From: JAUVXJ01 sp964433755
GTDB lineage: Bacteria > Chloroflexota > Anaerolineae > UBA7937 > B3-Chlor
Direction of reading: 5' to 3'
Assembly (NCBI GenBank): GCA_964433755.1
Contig: CAYSSR010000002.1
Location: forward strand, 434,001-498,000
Length of the DNA stretch: 64,000 bases
Both the position numbers and the translations under genes were made by a program. This document shows positions 53,383 through 62,329 of the stretch, one piece after another; the stretch's first letter is position 1; the number at the start of each line of letters is the position of its first letter. The notes under the pieces are model-generated. The model was not told where the DNA came from and made no database searches. It saw only the letters and a program-made list of their open reading frames with translations.

Positions 53383-54489
53383 TCACGGCTTACGTGGAGC
53401 TGGCTTGTTCGTGGCCTCCCGCGGCAACCTGAGCCCGACGGGCAACATCGTGGGGAAAGGCGCATGAGGCTCCGACTGGTACCAGTAGGCGGTGCTGGAG
53501 TAGTCGTGCGAGAGGTGGTTGGCATGGCCGTGTTCGATGGTGACCTTGATGGATTCCTGGAAGTACACGGGGTCCTCGATGTGAAAGCGATAGAGAGAGT
53601 TCTTGCCCGCCCACCGCTGTCCTGGCTTGCCACTGTAGACCGTGACTCCGAAGTACGGCGTGCAAAACTCCTCGGCCGGACCGAAGGCCGTGTTGAAGTA
53701 GTCTTCGGTTCCTGTCCCGTGAAGACGCGGCGGCCATGGCTCGCCGTCGATGAAGATCATGTCATCGCCTTCACCGTACCACTCGTTCTTCTCCTCCTGG
53801 TAACAATCGATATCCAGGTGGCACCCCACGTAGTGCCCTTTCCCCATCGCATCGAGGATCACGTAGTTGTCGTCACCACTGAGATTCGGGGTCTTCCATA
53901 CCTCTCGGCCGTATTCCGTCAGGCGCGTATCCCAGGACCAGACCAGCCTGCGCTCACCCCAGCTCGACGTAGGGTCCTGGCGACGCCACTGGGCGTGAAA
54001 CCTGCCGAGGCCCTCCTCCAGCTCGTCGTACTCCTCATAGTCTACGTAGAACCAAATGCTACACTCACTCTCGCACTCGCTACTGATCTCGATTCTCGCA
54101 CCGTCGGCAAACGGCATGGGGAAGAAGCAGTTGAACGACTTGCCATCGTCGGGACTCATGGTCAGCGGCAACGACCAGAAGTTCCTGACCGTGCCGTGTC
54201 CGATCCCGAAGAAATCTCCGATGGGTGCCTCGACGCTTGGGTTCTCCTCCCCGTCCCAGTACATACGAAGCAGGATCTTGCGGGAGTAGTTCTCCTCCAA
54301 ACACAGGATCGTGACCCAGATGTGTTTGAAACATCCCGCGCCCTCGATGCTCGCCAGGGTACGTGTCTCTCCCGGTTCGAAGTCCCACCAGTCGAAGTTA
54401 CCCCCGGTCACATCCCAGCTAGAGATCCGTCTACGCTTCACATCGCGAAGGCGCGGGAGGTCCCCCAGCGACGTACCCATCATCCTCAT
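53383..54489 (-). CDS. GH172 (DUF2961) glycoside hydrolase
   Basis: A 368-residue double-jelly-roll protein formerly called DUF2961, now glycoside hydrolase family 172. Characterised members act on arabinofuranosides or difructose anhydrides and assemble as trimers or hexamers. Typical phrases are SSWDVTGGNFDWWDFEPGET, GAGCFKHIWVTI and LHGTGTEDYFNTAFGPAEEF; the acidic residues of GTEDYF are catalytic candidates. There is no signal peptide, so the substrate should be an imported oligosaccharide. It precedes the isomerase by 46 nt. The start is ATG 54489 with GGGGGAG upstream. Confidence 0.8.
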   Translation of the reverse strand: MRMMGTSLGDLPRLRDVKRRRISSWDVTGGNFDWWDFEPGETRTLASIEGAGCFKHIWVTILCLEENYSRKILLRMYWDGEENPSVEAPIGDFFGIGHGTVRNFWSLPLTMSPDDGKSFNCFFPMPFADGARIEISSECESECSIWFYVDYEEYDELEEGLGRFHAQWRRQDPTSSWGERRLVWSWDTRLTEYGREVWKTPNLSGDDNYVILDAMGKGHYVGCHLDIDCYQEEKNEWYGEGDDMIFIDGEPWPPRLHGTGTEDYFNTAFGPAEEFCTPYFGVTVYSGKPGQRWAGKNSLYRFHIEDPVYFQESIKVTIEHGHANHLSHDYSSTAYWYQSEPHAPFPTMLPVGLRLPREATNKPAPRKP

Positions 54490-54632
54490 CGTGCTCCCCC
54501 TTCTTCACGCCAAGAGGCCGCGACGCCTGGCTGTGTTCCACTTACCGACGCATGGGCGAAGGTCCGGCACCCGACAGCCGCGCGTGCAGATCCGTACACT
54601 CATGCCGTCGTCCGTCCCTGTCCAGCCGACCG

Positions 54633-55910
54633 CTACGCCTGTCTGTTATCGAACACCCTCTTGGTCTTCTTCTCACTCCTGGGCAGTCCCTTGTAGTCCA
54701 CCAGTTCGACCTTCACCGTCACGCCGATCTGAGTCTTGATCTTGTTCCTCAGGTCCTGGACGAGCTGCTCCTCCGGCAGGCTCTGCTCTGGATCCTTCTC
54801 CACCCGGATCAGTATGCTGTCGCGCCCGCGCGATCTCTCCAGCACGATCTGATACTCGCTGCCCACCCCCTCGCTGTGCGAGAGGATGTGATCTATCTGA
54901 CCGGGATAGATGTTCACTCCGTGGATCTTGAACATGTCGTCAGTGCGTCCCAGGATCCTGTCTATCCGTGGATGCGGGCTGCCGCACCGGCAAGGCTCCG
55001 GCATCAGCCGTGATACGTCCCTGGTCCTGTACCTCAACAGTGGCATCGCTTCCTTGGCCAGGGTTGTGGCCACAACCTCGCCGCTCTTTCCGTTGGGCAC
55101 CGGCTCCCCGGTTAGTGGATCCACAACCTCGAAGAGGAAGTAGTCGCCCCAGTAGTGTATGCCCTCGTGGACGTGGCAGTCTATGCCCGTCCCCGGGCCA
55201 TACAATTCCGTCATGCCGATGATGTCGAAGGTCTCGACGCCCATCACCTCTTCTATCCGGGCTCGCATCTGCTCGCTCCACCGTTCCGAGCCGAAGATGC
55301 CAATCTTCAAGTTCAGGCTTGGCCCCAGGCCCTCGGTCGCGATGGCCTCCGCCATGGCCAGGCCGTAGGACGAGGTTCCGGTGATCACCGTGGTCTGGAA
55401 GTCCTGCATCAACTCTAGTTGCTGCGCAGTGCTCCCTGGACCTACAGGAACCGCCAGCGCCCCCAGCCGCTCAGCGCCTAGCTGGAACCCTATGCCAGCC
55501 GTCCACAACCCGTAACCTGGCGTGATCTGAACGCGGTCTTGCTTCGTCACGCCGGCCATCTCATAGCACCGGGCGAACATGTCGGCCCAGTCATCTATGT
55601 CCTTCTGCGTGTAGTAGACTACCGTCTTCTTCCCCGTCGTCCCTGACGAGGCATGAATGCGCACGATGTCTTCGAAAGGTACTGCTCGCCACCCAAAGGG
55701 ATAATCCTTGCGCAGCTCCGATTTGTCGGTGAAGGGCAGTTTCCTCACGTCATCGAGTTCCTGAATGTCGCCGGGCCCGACGCCCGCACTATCCAGCTTC
55801 TCTCTGTACATCGGCGAGTTCTCGTAGGCGTGCCGCACGCTCCACTTCAGCCGCTCTAGTTGCAGCGCCGCCAGTTCGTCACCAACGACATCGGAAAGAC
55901 TTGTCGACAT
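54633..55910 (-). CDS. paaK: Phenylacetate-CoA ligase family protein
   Basis: A 425-residue AMP-forming acyl-CoA ligase of the PaaK type. The adenylate P-loop is HASSGTTGKKTVVYYT (about residues 85-100). Later motifs are IGMTELYGPG near 230 and the hinge RILGRTDDMFKIHGVNIYPG near 320. The C-terminal domain ends with LPRSEKKTKRVFD. It would activate an aromatic acid such as phenylacetate or a benzoate derivative. ATG 55910 has GAGGGGAGG upstream. It lies 112 nt after the AOR gene in a catabolic cluster. Confidence 0.9.
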   Translation of the reverse strand: MSTSLSDVVGDELAALQLERLKWSVRHAYENSPMYREKLDSAGVGPGDIQELDDVRKLPFTDKSELRKDYPFGWRAVPFEDIVRIHASSGTTGKKTVVYYTQKDIDDWADMFARCYEMAGVTKQDRVQITPGYGLWTAGIGFQLGAERLGALAVPVGPGSTAQQLELMQDFQTTVITGTSSYGLAMAEAIATEGLGPSLNLKIGIFGSERWSEQMRARIEEVMGVETFDIIGMTELYGPGTGIDCHVHEGIHYWGDYFLFEVVDPLTGEPVPNGKSGEVVATTLAKEAMPLLRYRTRDVSRLMPEPCRCGSPHPRIDRILGRTDDMFKIHGVNIYPGQIDHILSHSEGVGSEYQIVLERSRGRDSILIRVEKDPEQSLPEEQLVQDLRNKIKTQIGVTVKVELVDYKGLPRSEKKTKRVFDNRQA

Positions 55911-56022
55911 TTCGCGACCTCCCCTCGGATCTACTACACAGCTCGCCTTGGCTCTACCATCCTCCCAGACGATTCAGCGTCGGACTCGCCGAGGGAGGAA
56001 ACACACTCTATCTGCGATCTGG

Positions 56023-57891
56023 CTAGACCAACTCCGCAGCCCAGCCCACGCCCAGCTCGTGCAGTCTGTACTCGGTGGGCACACCCGTCGCAGGATCCCA
56101 CCCCATCATTCCATAGTACGTGTGAACCGCCTTCTCCAGAGCCTCCTTGTCAACAGCAACGCCTTCCAGCGGTCCGGAGGAGAATGGAGTGAAGAAGCGC
56201 TCAGGCAACACATCATCCTCAGGCCCAAAGCCTTCCCTCACGTTGAACACCCGAGCCAGGGTGACAACACGTTCCGCCACCTTCAGAAGCTCCCACACCG
56301 TCGTGTTCCAGCCAGTGACGCCGTTTACAATGTCCACCGTCTGGGCGAAGCTGTAGGGGAGGAAGATGCACATCCCAGCGCAGCTCCACAGATGCGACCA
56401 GTTGGAGCGGTACATAGCCATGCGTACCTTGGCCGGGCTGAGATCGTCGGCGGGCACGGGCTCGAGGACACCCAAGGCCCGCAGCGCAGCCAAGGGTCCA
56501 CCGTCCGCAGCGTAGAAGGTATCGTGGAAATTGTGGTTGTGGTCCGCCCCCGTTGGAGTGATGGTATACCCCATTCCTATGCCGTGTTTGAGCCGAGGCT
56601 CGTGCATGGGCAGCTCCTGCCCTTTCACGTGGATGGCATAGAACTCGGAGCCACCACCTATCTCCATGCTAGCCCGTTTCGAGCCCTCCGCCAGGAGATC
56701 GCCGATGCCCTGCCGTTGTCCGATCAGCTCCACGGTCCTGATCAATGCGTCGGCGTTGCCGAAACGCAGCTCCATGCCCTCGGTATCCGACTTGGACAGA
56801 AGGCCGTTCTCGAAACACTCCATGGCGAAGCCAATGGTGACACCCGTCGAGATGGTGTCCAGCCCATAGGCATTGCAGAGCTCATTGGCCCTGGCCACCG
56901 CCGCCATGTCGGCCACCCCGCAGTTGGAGCCCAGTGCGGCGATGCTCTCATACTCGGGGCCGCCATAGGCCCGGTTCAGCGGGTATGGCTCGGTGGCCTC
57001 CACGGCTCGCTTGCAGCGGATAGGACATGCGTAGCACCCCAGCCTGTCGGCCAGGATGGTCTCCGTCATCGTCTCGCCCGAGATCCTGCTCGCGCCCTCG
57101 AAGGACCCGTCACGGAAGTTGAACGTCGGGAGACCACCTTGCATGTTGAGAGGCTCGACATCGCCAGCGGTGCCGTGCTCATACATGCCTCCCCGCATCT
57201 TCATGTAGTTGTCGCCCACCCACTTGGCAATGGCTCGGATCTTGTCGGCGTCGGCTAACTCGGGGAAGCCGTGCCCTCGTACGGCCACAGCCTTGAGATT
57301 CTTCGAGCCCATCACCGCTCCCATGCCTGTACGCCCCGCAAAATGGTGCAAGTCACCCACGATGCAGGCGTAGCGCGCCAGACGCTCTCCACCTGGGCCA
57401 ATCTGGGCGATTCGCACGGACTTCTCGCCCAGTTCCTCGGCGATCTTCTCCTGGCATTCGACGGTCTGACGACCCCAAAGGTGCCCCGCATCCTTGATCT
57501 CGGCTTCTCCATCGTGGATCCACAGATACACGGGCTGGGAGGCCTTGCCCCTGATGAGGACAGCGTCGTATCCGGCTCGCTTCAGCTCGTACCCCCAGAA
57601 GCCCCCCATCTCCGAAGCACCGAAGCCTCCGGTGAGCGGGGATTTTCCGCCCACGCCGCTGCGACCGCTGCCGGGAAGCGGCGCTCCAGTCACCACCCCC
57701 GACGCGAAGATCAACACGTTGTCCGGCCCCAGGGGATCCACCCCGTGCTCCAGCTCCTTGAGCAAGTAGGCTGCTACGAAGCCTCTGCCGCCGAAGTACT
57801 CTCTGTAGAACTTCTCGTCAGGTTCCTCCGTGGTGACAGTGTTGCTCGTAAGATCCACGCGAAGGACCTTTCCATTGAACCCGTAAGACAT
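56023..57891 (-). CDS. aor: Aldehyde:ferredoxin oxidoreductase, tungstopterin type
   Basis: A 622-residue AOR-family enzyme. The N-terminal domain has GFNGKVLRVDLTSN and YFGGRGFVAAYLLKEL, with the pterin-contact phrase GKSPLTGGFGASEMGGF. The [4Fe-4S] ligands are CYACPIRCKR near residue 285 (C-x2-C-x3-C) plus a late cysteine in LWSCAGMCIF near 505. It should oxidise aldehydes to acids with ferredoxin as acceptor and needs tungsten or molybdenum; no cofactor or ferredoxin genes are in the window. ATG 57891 follows GGAGGCGTTG. It probably feeds acids to the ligase encoded next. Confidence 0.92.
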   Translation of the reverse strand: MSYGFNGKVLRVDLTSNTVTTEEPDEKFYREYFGGRGFVAAYLLKELEHGVDPLGPDNVLIFASGVVTGAPLPGSGRSGVGGKSPLTGGFGASEMGGFWGYELKRAGYDAVLIRGKASQPVYLWIHDGEAEIKDAGHLWGRQTVECQEKIAEELGEKSVRIAQIGPGGERLARYACIVGDLHHFAGRTGMGAVMGSKNLKAVAVRGHGFPELADADKIRAIAKWVGDNYMKMRGGMYEHGTAGDVEPLNMQGGLPTFNFRDGSFEGASRISGETMTETILADRLGCYACPIRCKRAVEATEPYPLNRAYGGPEYESIAALGSNCGVADMAAVARANELCNAYGLDTISTGVTIGFAMECFENGLLSKSDTEGMELRFGNADALIRTVELIGQRQGIGDLLAEGSKRASMEIGGGSEFYAIHVKGQELPMHEPRLKHGIGMGYTITPTGADHNHNFHDTFYAADGGPLAALRALGVLEPVPADDLSPAKVRMAMYRSNWSHLWSCAGMCIFLPYSFAQTVDIVNGVTGWNTTVWELLKVAERVVTLARVFNVREGFGPEDDVLPERFFTPFSSGPLEGVAVDKEALEKAVHTYYGMMGWDPATGVPTEYRLHELGVGWAAELV

Positions 57892-57992
57892 CAACGCCTC
57901 CTATCCTCGAATGCTCGTATGGGCCAAACCTTGGTCACGCCGCGGACCCAAGAGTGGGCAGGCCTCTCCACCCGCTACGACTAGCGAGACGG

Positions 57993-58967
57993 TCAGGCCG
58001 ATCCGCTGCGGAACAAGGTCGTCGTCCCATCCTGGTATCTGTCTATCCTGCCTTCAGATGCCAACAACTCCAGATGCGCCAGCGTCTCCGTGAAGGCCAG
58101 ACGACCTTCGAAGGTCGAGAGATCACCGCCGAAGGCCTGGAGACATACTTCATACGCAGCGCTCCGCTCACCCTCGAGTGCCCTCAGCACCCGCTCTGTA
58201 CGAGTGGTGTAGTGGGTAATCGCTTCATCGATGTGTCGGCGATGATCTGCGAAAGGTGCGCCGTGGCCCGGCAGCACCACGTCAACGTCCAGGTCCGAGA
58301 CCCGCCGCAGAGAGTCCAGGTACTGCCTCAGCGGGTTCCTGCCGGTGAAGAGAGTCACCCCCACGTGAGGTATCCTCTCAGCAGAAAGATGATCTCCAGC
58401 CAGGAGAAGCCGGCGCTCACGATCGTAGAGGCAGACGTGACCCGCCGAGTGTCCGGGCGTGTGAAGCACCCGGTAGGTGCGAGATCCTATCTCTAGCCCC
58501 TGGCCGTCTGCCAGTTGGTCCTCGACGGCCGCCGGAGACACCAGACCCTCCCACGCCAGCATCTTGTCCTCTGCCCTAATCGCGTATCTCCGGGGAAAAC
58601 CGTACCCCAGCAACAGTTCGTGGAGTCCTGGACTTGAGCGACCCGTGTGGACGTAGATACGCTCTGCCCGTTCGCTCTCGATTGTATGCATGGCGACGGT
58701 GACTGCGGTGATCCGGCTGATCCTGCCCACCATGCCGTAATGGTCGTGATGACAATGAGTGATCAGGATCCGGGACAGGTCTCCCAGGGAAACGCCGATC
58801 TCTTTCAACTGGGTCTGTAGCGCCGCAAACGCCTCGTCGGTGTCGACCCCGCAGTCGACGAGAACGAACCCGTCGTGATCCTCCATCAGGTACAGATTGA
58901 GATCCCTCGACCACAACGGCAGCGGCAGCGTGATACAATAGAGACCATCGCTGACTAGCGAGGCCAT
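57993..58967 (-). CDS. Metallo-beta-lactamase fold hydrolase
   Basis: A 324-residue MBL-fold enzyme. The dinuclear metal motif is ITHCHHDHYGMVG (HxHxDH), with further ligands in HTPGHSAGHVCLY, LLLAGDHLS and VVLPGHGAPF. A C-terminal helical extension (from about 245) resembles LACTB2-like or thioesterase-like members. A hydrolytic step, such as thioester or lactone cleavage, fits the neighbouring CoA ligase and decarboxylases. It starts three bases after the UbiD stop, so the two are co-transcribed. Confidence 0.87.
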   Translation of the reverse strand: MASLVSDGLYCITLPLPLWSRDLNLYLMEDHDGFVLVDCGVDTDEAFAALQTQLKEIGVSLGDLSRILITHCHHDHYGMVGRISRITAVTVAMHTIESERAERIYVHTGRSSPGLHELLLGYGFPRRYAIRAEDKMLAWEGLVSPAAVEDQLADGQGLEIGSRTYRVLHTPGHSAGHVCLYDRERRLLLAGDHLSAERIPHVGVTLFTGRNPLRQYLDSLRRVSDLDVDVVLPGHGAPFADHRRHIDEAITHYTTRTERVLRALEGERSAAYEVCLQAFGGDLSTFEGRLAFTETLAHLELLASEGRIDRYQDGTTTLFRSGSA

Positions 58968-58970
58968 CGG

Positions 58971-60350
58971 TCATTCGTCTGGAAAGTAGAGTGGCCAGCT
59001 ATCCTCCACGAGTTCCCTGGTTGCCTCATCTACCTCAACCTTGTGCGGAAACTCTATGCCGAAGGGGGTAGTGGCATCGATCCCATACTTGGAGCTCGAT
59101 CCGCCATCGTGCTGCAAGGGATCCAGATGCGGGCCGGCGATGTCCGACACGATCACGATGTCCTTGTCGGGCCGGGCTCGAGTCGCGACCGCCCATTCCA
59201 CCTGTGTACTGTCCCTGACATCTATGTCCTCGTCCACCACTATGCAACTCTTGATCAGAGCACTCTTCAGGATATCGAGGATCACGTTCTTGCCCTGTCC
59301 CGCTCGCTCCTTCTTGAGGGACGCCACGACGTGAAAGGCAGAACATCCTCCCATAGGGAAGTACAAGTCCTTCAAAGTGGGCGCAGTGGTCTGTCTGATC
59401 TGCTGGAAGAGCTCGGCAGACTTGGTGAGGGAGTGCATCGTATGGTCCTCGGTAGGAGGATAGCCTTCGTAGGTGCACAGATAGAGCGGATCATTCCGAT
59501 GGGTGATCGCGCTGATCTCTATCACTGGCCGTTTGTCAGCCGGCCCCAGATAGCCGGTGAACTCGCCGAACGGTCCTTCCATTTCGCGCACGTCTGGCAG
59601 AACACGGCCCTCCAGGACGATCTCAGCGGTCGCCGGCACCTCCAGGTCGACCGTCTTGCACCTCACCACCTCCACCGGCTCCTGTCGCAGGCCGCCAGCC
59701 AACTCCAACTCATACGCTCCGTAGGGGAGAGGAACTTGAGACGCCAGATAGAGCACAGGGTCGGTCCCGATGACAATGGCTATCTCCAGAGGCTTCTTCT
59801 TCCGCTCGGCGCTCAGAAAGGCTGTTGCGCCGTGCTGGGGGGCCTGTAGGTAGGCACCCATGGTCCTGTGACCGGTCATCATCAACCTGTAGATAGACAT
59901 GTTGCCCGCTGAAGTCACCGGATCCCTGTCGAAGAACAGACCGAAGGTGATGTACGGACCACCGTCCACCTTGTTCCAGCGTATCTGCGGTATCAACTCA
60001 GACAGACGCACCTGGTCGCCGAGGATCACATTCTGCTGACAGGGCGCCTCCTCCACGACTGTCGGCTCGACGAAGGTGCTGGCCCTCTCCAGCCAGGTCT
60101 CCAGCAGCTCGTCCTCCTCGCACTCCATGGCCATGGCGATCCGTTTCATGGTCGTGCCGAAGATGCCCATCACCACCGAGTGCGGGTATCCCTTCACGTC
60201 CCTGAAGACTGCGGCAGGTCCTCGAGTATCGTCCAGTCTCCTGCCGATGCCACCAATCTCGAGCTCTGTGCTCACCTGCCTGTCAATGTACCGGATCTCC
60301 CCGGCCTTCTCCAGCGCCGCCAGGAACTCCCTCAAGTCGCGGTAGGCCAT
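58971..60350 (-). CDS. UbiD-family decarboxylase
   Basis: A 459-residue prenyl-FMN-dependent (de)carboxylase. Typical features are YRDLREFLAALEKAGE at the start, IRWNKVDGGPYITFG near 125, and the catalytic acid phrase EGPFGEFTGYLGP near 260. The phrase HTMHSLTKSAELFQQIRQT and the C-terminal GIDATTPFG follow. Family members remove or add CO2 on aromatic or unsaturated acids. The UbiX partner that makes prenyl-FMN is not in the window. ATG 60350 has AGGAGAG upstream. Confidence 0.92.
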   Translation of the reverse strand: MAYRDLREFLAALEKAGEIRYIDRQVSTELEIGGIGRRLDDTRGPAAVFRDVKGYPHSVVMGIFGTTMKRIAMAMECEEDELLETWLERASTFVEPTVVEEAPCQQNVILGDQVRLSELIPQIRWNKVDGGPYITFGLFFDRDPVTSAGNMSIYRLMMTGHRTMGAYLQAPQHGATAFLSAERKKKPLEIAIVIGTDPVLYLASQVPLPYGAYELELAGGLRQEPVEVVRCKTVDLEVPATAEIVLEGRVLPDVREMEGPFGEFTGYLGPADKRPVIEISAITHRNDPLYLCTYEGYPPTEDHTMHSLTKSAELFQQIRQTTAPTLKDLYFPMGGCSAFHVVASLKKERAGQGKNVILDILKSALIKSCIVVDEDIDVRDSTQVEWAVATRARPDKDIVIVSDIAGPHLDPLQHDGGSSSKYGIDATTPFGIEFPHKVEVDEATRELVEDSWPLYFPDE

Positions 60351-60392
60351 GTTCTCTCCTTGCTCCAGCTCGCGGCACCATACGCGGCCACG

Positions 60393-62318
60393 TCAGAGCT
60401 GGTGGGCAACCCACCAGGCCTCGTGAATGGCCTCATAGATCCTGCGTGGTTCCTTGCAGTCACCTATGGTGTGGACTTCGACCTCGTCGCTGGCTAACTG
60501 GTCCTGGAAGTTGGCAGTGGGTGTCATGCCAAGGGCCAGCACCACTGTGTCGCACTCCAAAGCCTTCGTGTTCCATGCACGGTCAATGGTTTGCACACCG
60601 TCCTCTGTGATGGCTGTGATGTTGTGTGCCGTCAGAATGGAAACCTTATGCTCTGCCAGCTCGTCCAGCAGGTGGGCCTTCTCGCACATCTCCATGTCGG
60701 CACCTATCCCGTCCTGCATCTCCACGAGGGTGACCTCTCTATCCCTTTGCGCCAGGAAGTAGGCCATCTCCAGTCCCAGTCTCCCCCCTCCAGCCACCAT
60801 TACGACCTTTCCGGTGTCTGCCTCGCTTCTCAGCACCGCCTCAGCCGTGATGACATTCTCACCGTCCATGCCCGGGATCGGAGGCTTCTGAGGTTTTGCC
60901 CCGGTCGCCATGATCACCACGTCGGGATGCTCCTCGCGTACGACCACCTCGTCGGCTTCCTGCCCCAGAACGATGCGGACCCCACTCTTCTCGAGTTGGC
61001 GCCGCAGGTATGCCACCAAGTCCTCCAGATCCTTCTTGAAAGGAGGTACGGAAGCCAGAAGCAGTTGACCGCCCAGTTCCGTTGTCTTCTCGTAGAGGAC
61101 CACCTCGTGGCCCCGCAGCGCAGCCACGCGAGCAGCCTCCATGCCCGCTGGGCCGCCCCCGGCCACCAGGACTTTTCGGGCCTTCTCCGCAGGTTCCAGT
61201 GTGTACTCCCTCTCGCTGCCCAAGGCAGGGTTCACGGCGCACCCCACGCTCCAACCATGGACCAGTCTGTCGATGCAAGCGTTGCAGGATACACAGGGGC
61301 AGATGTCCTCAACACGCCCCTCGGACGCCTTGCGTGGCAGGTGTGCGTCTGCCAGAAGAGGGCGCCCCAGCGCAATCATGTCGGCCTTTTCCTCAGCCAA
61401 GACCTGCTCAGCGAGCACAGGATCACCCAGTCTACCCACGACTATCACAGGGACGTCCACCACTTTCTTGATGCCCTCGGACAGGTGGACGTTGCACCCC
61501 CGGGGCATGGCCATGGGTGGGAAAATCCACGGCCGTGCGGCGTGTACACCAGCGGAGATGTCGATGGCGTCGACGCCAGCCTCCTCTACCCTTTTCGCTA
61601 TCCGCTTGGCCTCTTCCAGGTCCACGCCCCCCGCCACGTGCTCGTCAGCACTAAAACGAAAGATGATTGGATAGTCTGGACCTACCTTCATGCGCGCGGC
61701 TTCGATGATCTCCAGGGTGAAACGCATACGGTTCTCGAAGCTACCACCATAGATGTCGGTCCGTTTGTTGAAGTATGGCGAATGAAACTGGGTCACCAGG
61801 TAGCCGTGCGAGCCGTGGATCTCCACCGCGTCACACCCTGCGGTCTTGGCTCGCAGGACAGAGTCCGCGAATTCCTGTACGATGTGATGGATCTCCTCGA
61901 TACTCAGCGCCCGAGGGGTATCGCCACGGGGAAAGGACACCACCGACGGAGCTACCGGCTGGGCGCCCTCAGTGTTGCGGCGGTTGGTCTGTCCTCCCAC
62001 GTGCTGCAACTGGACCGCCACCTTTGCCCCGTACGTATGGACCGCCTCCACGATGTCCCTGAAGCCCTGGATGTAGCTGTCACGATCCAACCTCAGCGGG
62101 CAAGCACCGACCTTCCCCACGGGCCAATCCACAGTGGTCGCCTCCACGATGATCAGTCCCGTGCCGCCCTTGGCTCGCTCGGCGTAGTGATCGACGACCC
62201 TCTGGGTCACCGTGCCGGCAGGAGTGTTGTACCTCATCGCTACCGGCGCCATGGCGATGCGATTCTTGACCATCATAGAGCCAATAGTGATCGGTTCGAA
62301 TAGCCTGGTGAACTCCAC
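60393..62318 (-). CDS. FadH/BaiC-type flavin and Fe-S NAD(P)H oxidoreductase
   Basis: A 641-residue enzyme of the 2,4-dienoyl-CoA reductase type. The N-terminal old-yellow-enzyme barrel (1 to about 340) includes AIEEIHHIVQEFADSVLRA-like helices and GCDAVEIHGSHGYLVTQF with the catalytic region. The [4Fe-4S] motif is CVSCNACIDRLVHGWSVGC near 345. The last part is a double Rossmann region with KVLVAGGGPAGMEAARVAA and VVMVAGGGRLGLEMAYFL. It would reduce conjugated C=C bonds using FMN, FAD and NAD(P)H. The start is GTG 62318 with AGGAGGCAACGAC upstream. It sits between the UbiD and amidohydrolase genes. Confidence 0.9.
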   Translation of the reverse strand: MEFTRLFEPITIGSMMVKNRIAMAPVAMRYNTPAGTVTQRVVDHYAERAKGGTGLIIVEATTVDWPVGKVGACPLRLDRDSYIQGFRDIVEAVHTYGAKVAVQLQHVGGQTNRRNTEGAQPVAPSVVSFPRGDTPRALSIEEIHHIVQEFADSVLRAKTAGCDAVEIHGSHGYLVTQFHSPYFNKRTDIYGGSFENRMRFTLEIIEAARMKVGPDYPIIFRFSADEHVAGGVDLEEAKRIAKRVEEAGVDAIDISAGVHAARPWIFPPMAMPRGCNVHLSEGIKKVVDVPVIVVGRLGDPVLAEQVLAEEKADMIALGRPLLADAHLPRKASEGRVEDICPCVSCNACIDRLVHGWSVGCAVNPALGSEREYTLEPAEKARKVLVAGGGPAGMEAARVAALRGHEVVLYEKTTELGGQLLLASVPPFKKDLEDLVAYLRRQLEKSGVRIVLGQEADEVVVREEHPDVVIMATGAKPQKPPIPGMDGENVITAEAVLRSEADTGKVVMVAGGGRLGLEMAYFLAQRDREVTLVEMQDGIGADMEMCEKAHLLDELAEHKVSILTAHNITAITEDGVQTIDRAWNTKALECDTVVLALGMTPTANFQDQLASDEVEVHTIGDCKEPRRIYEAIHEAWWVAHQL

Positions 62319-62329
62319 GTCGTTGCCTC

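Noticed and set aside
55948..57258. Long plus-strand ORF opposite the AOR gene (436 codons)
   Set aside because: Mirror frame of a clear AOR gene; no own family features. The same holds for the 570-codon frame opposite 60591-62303.
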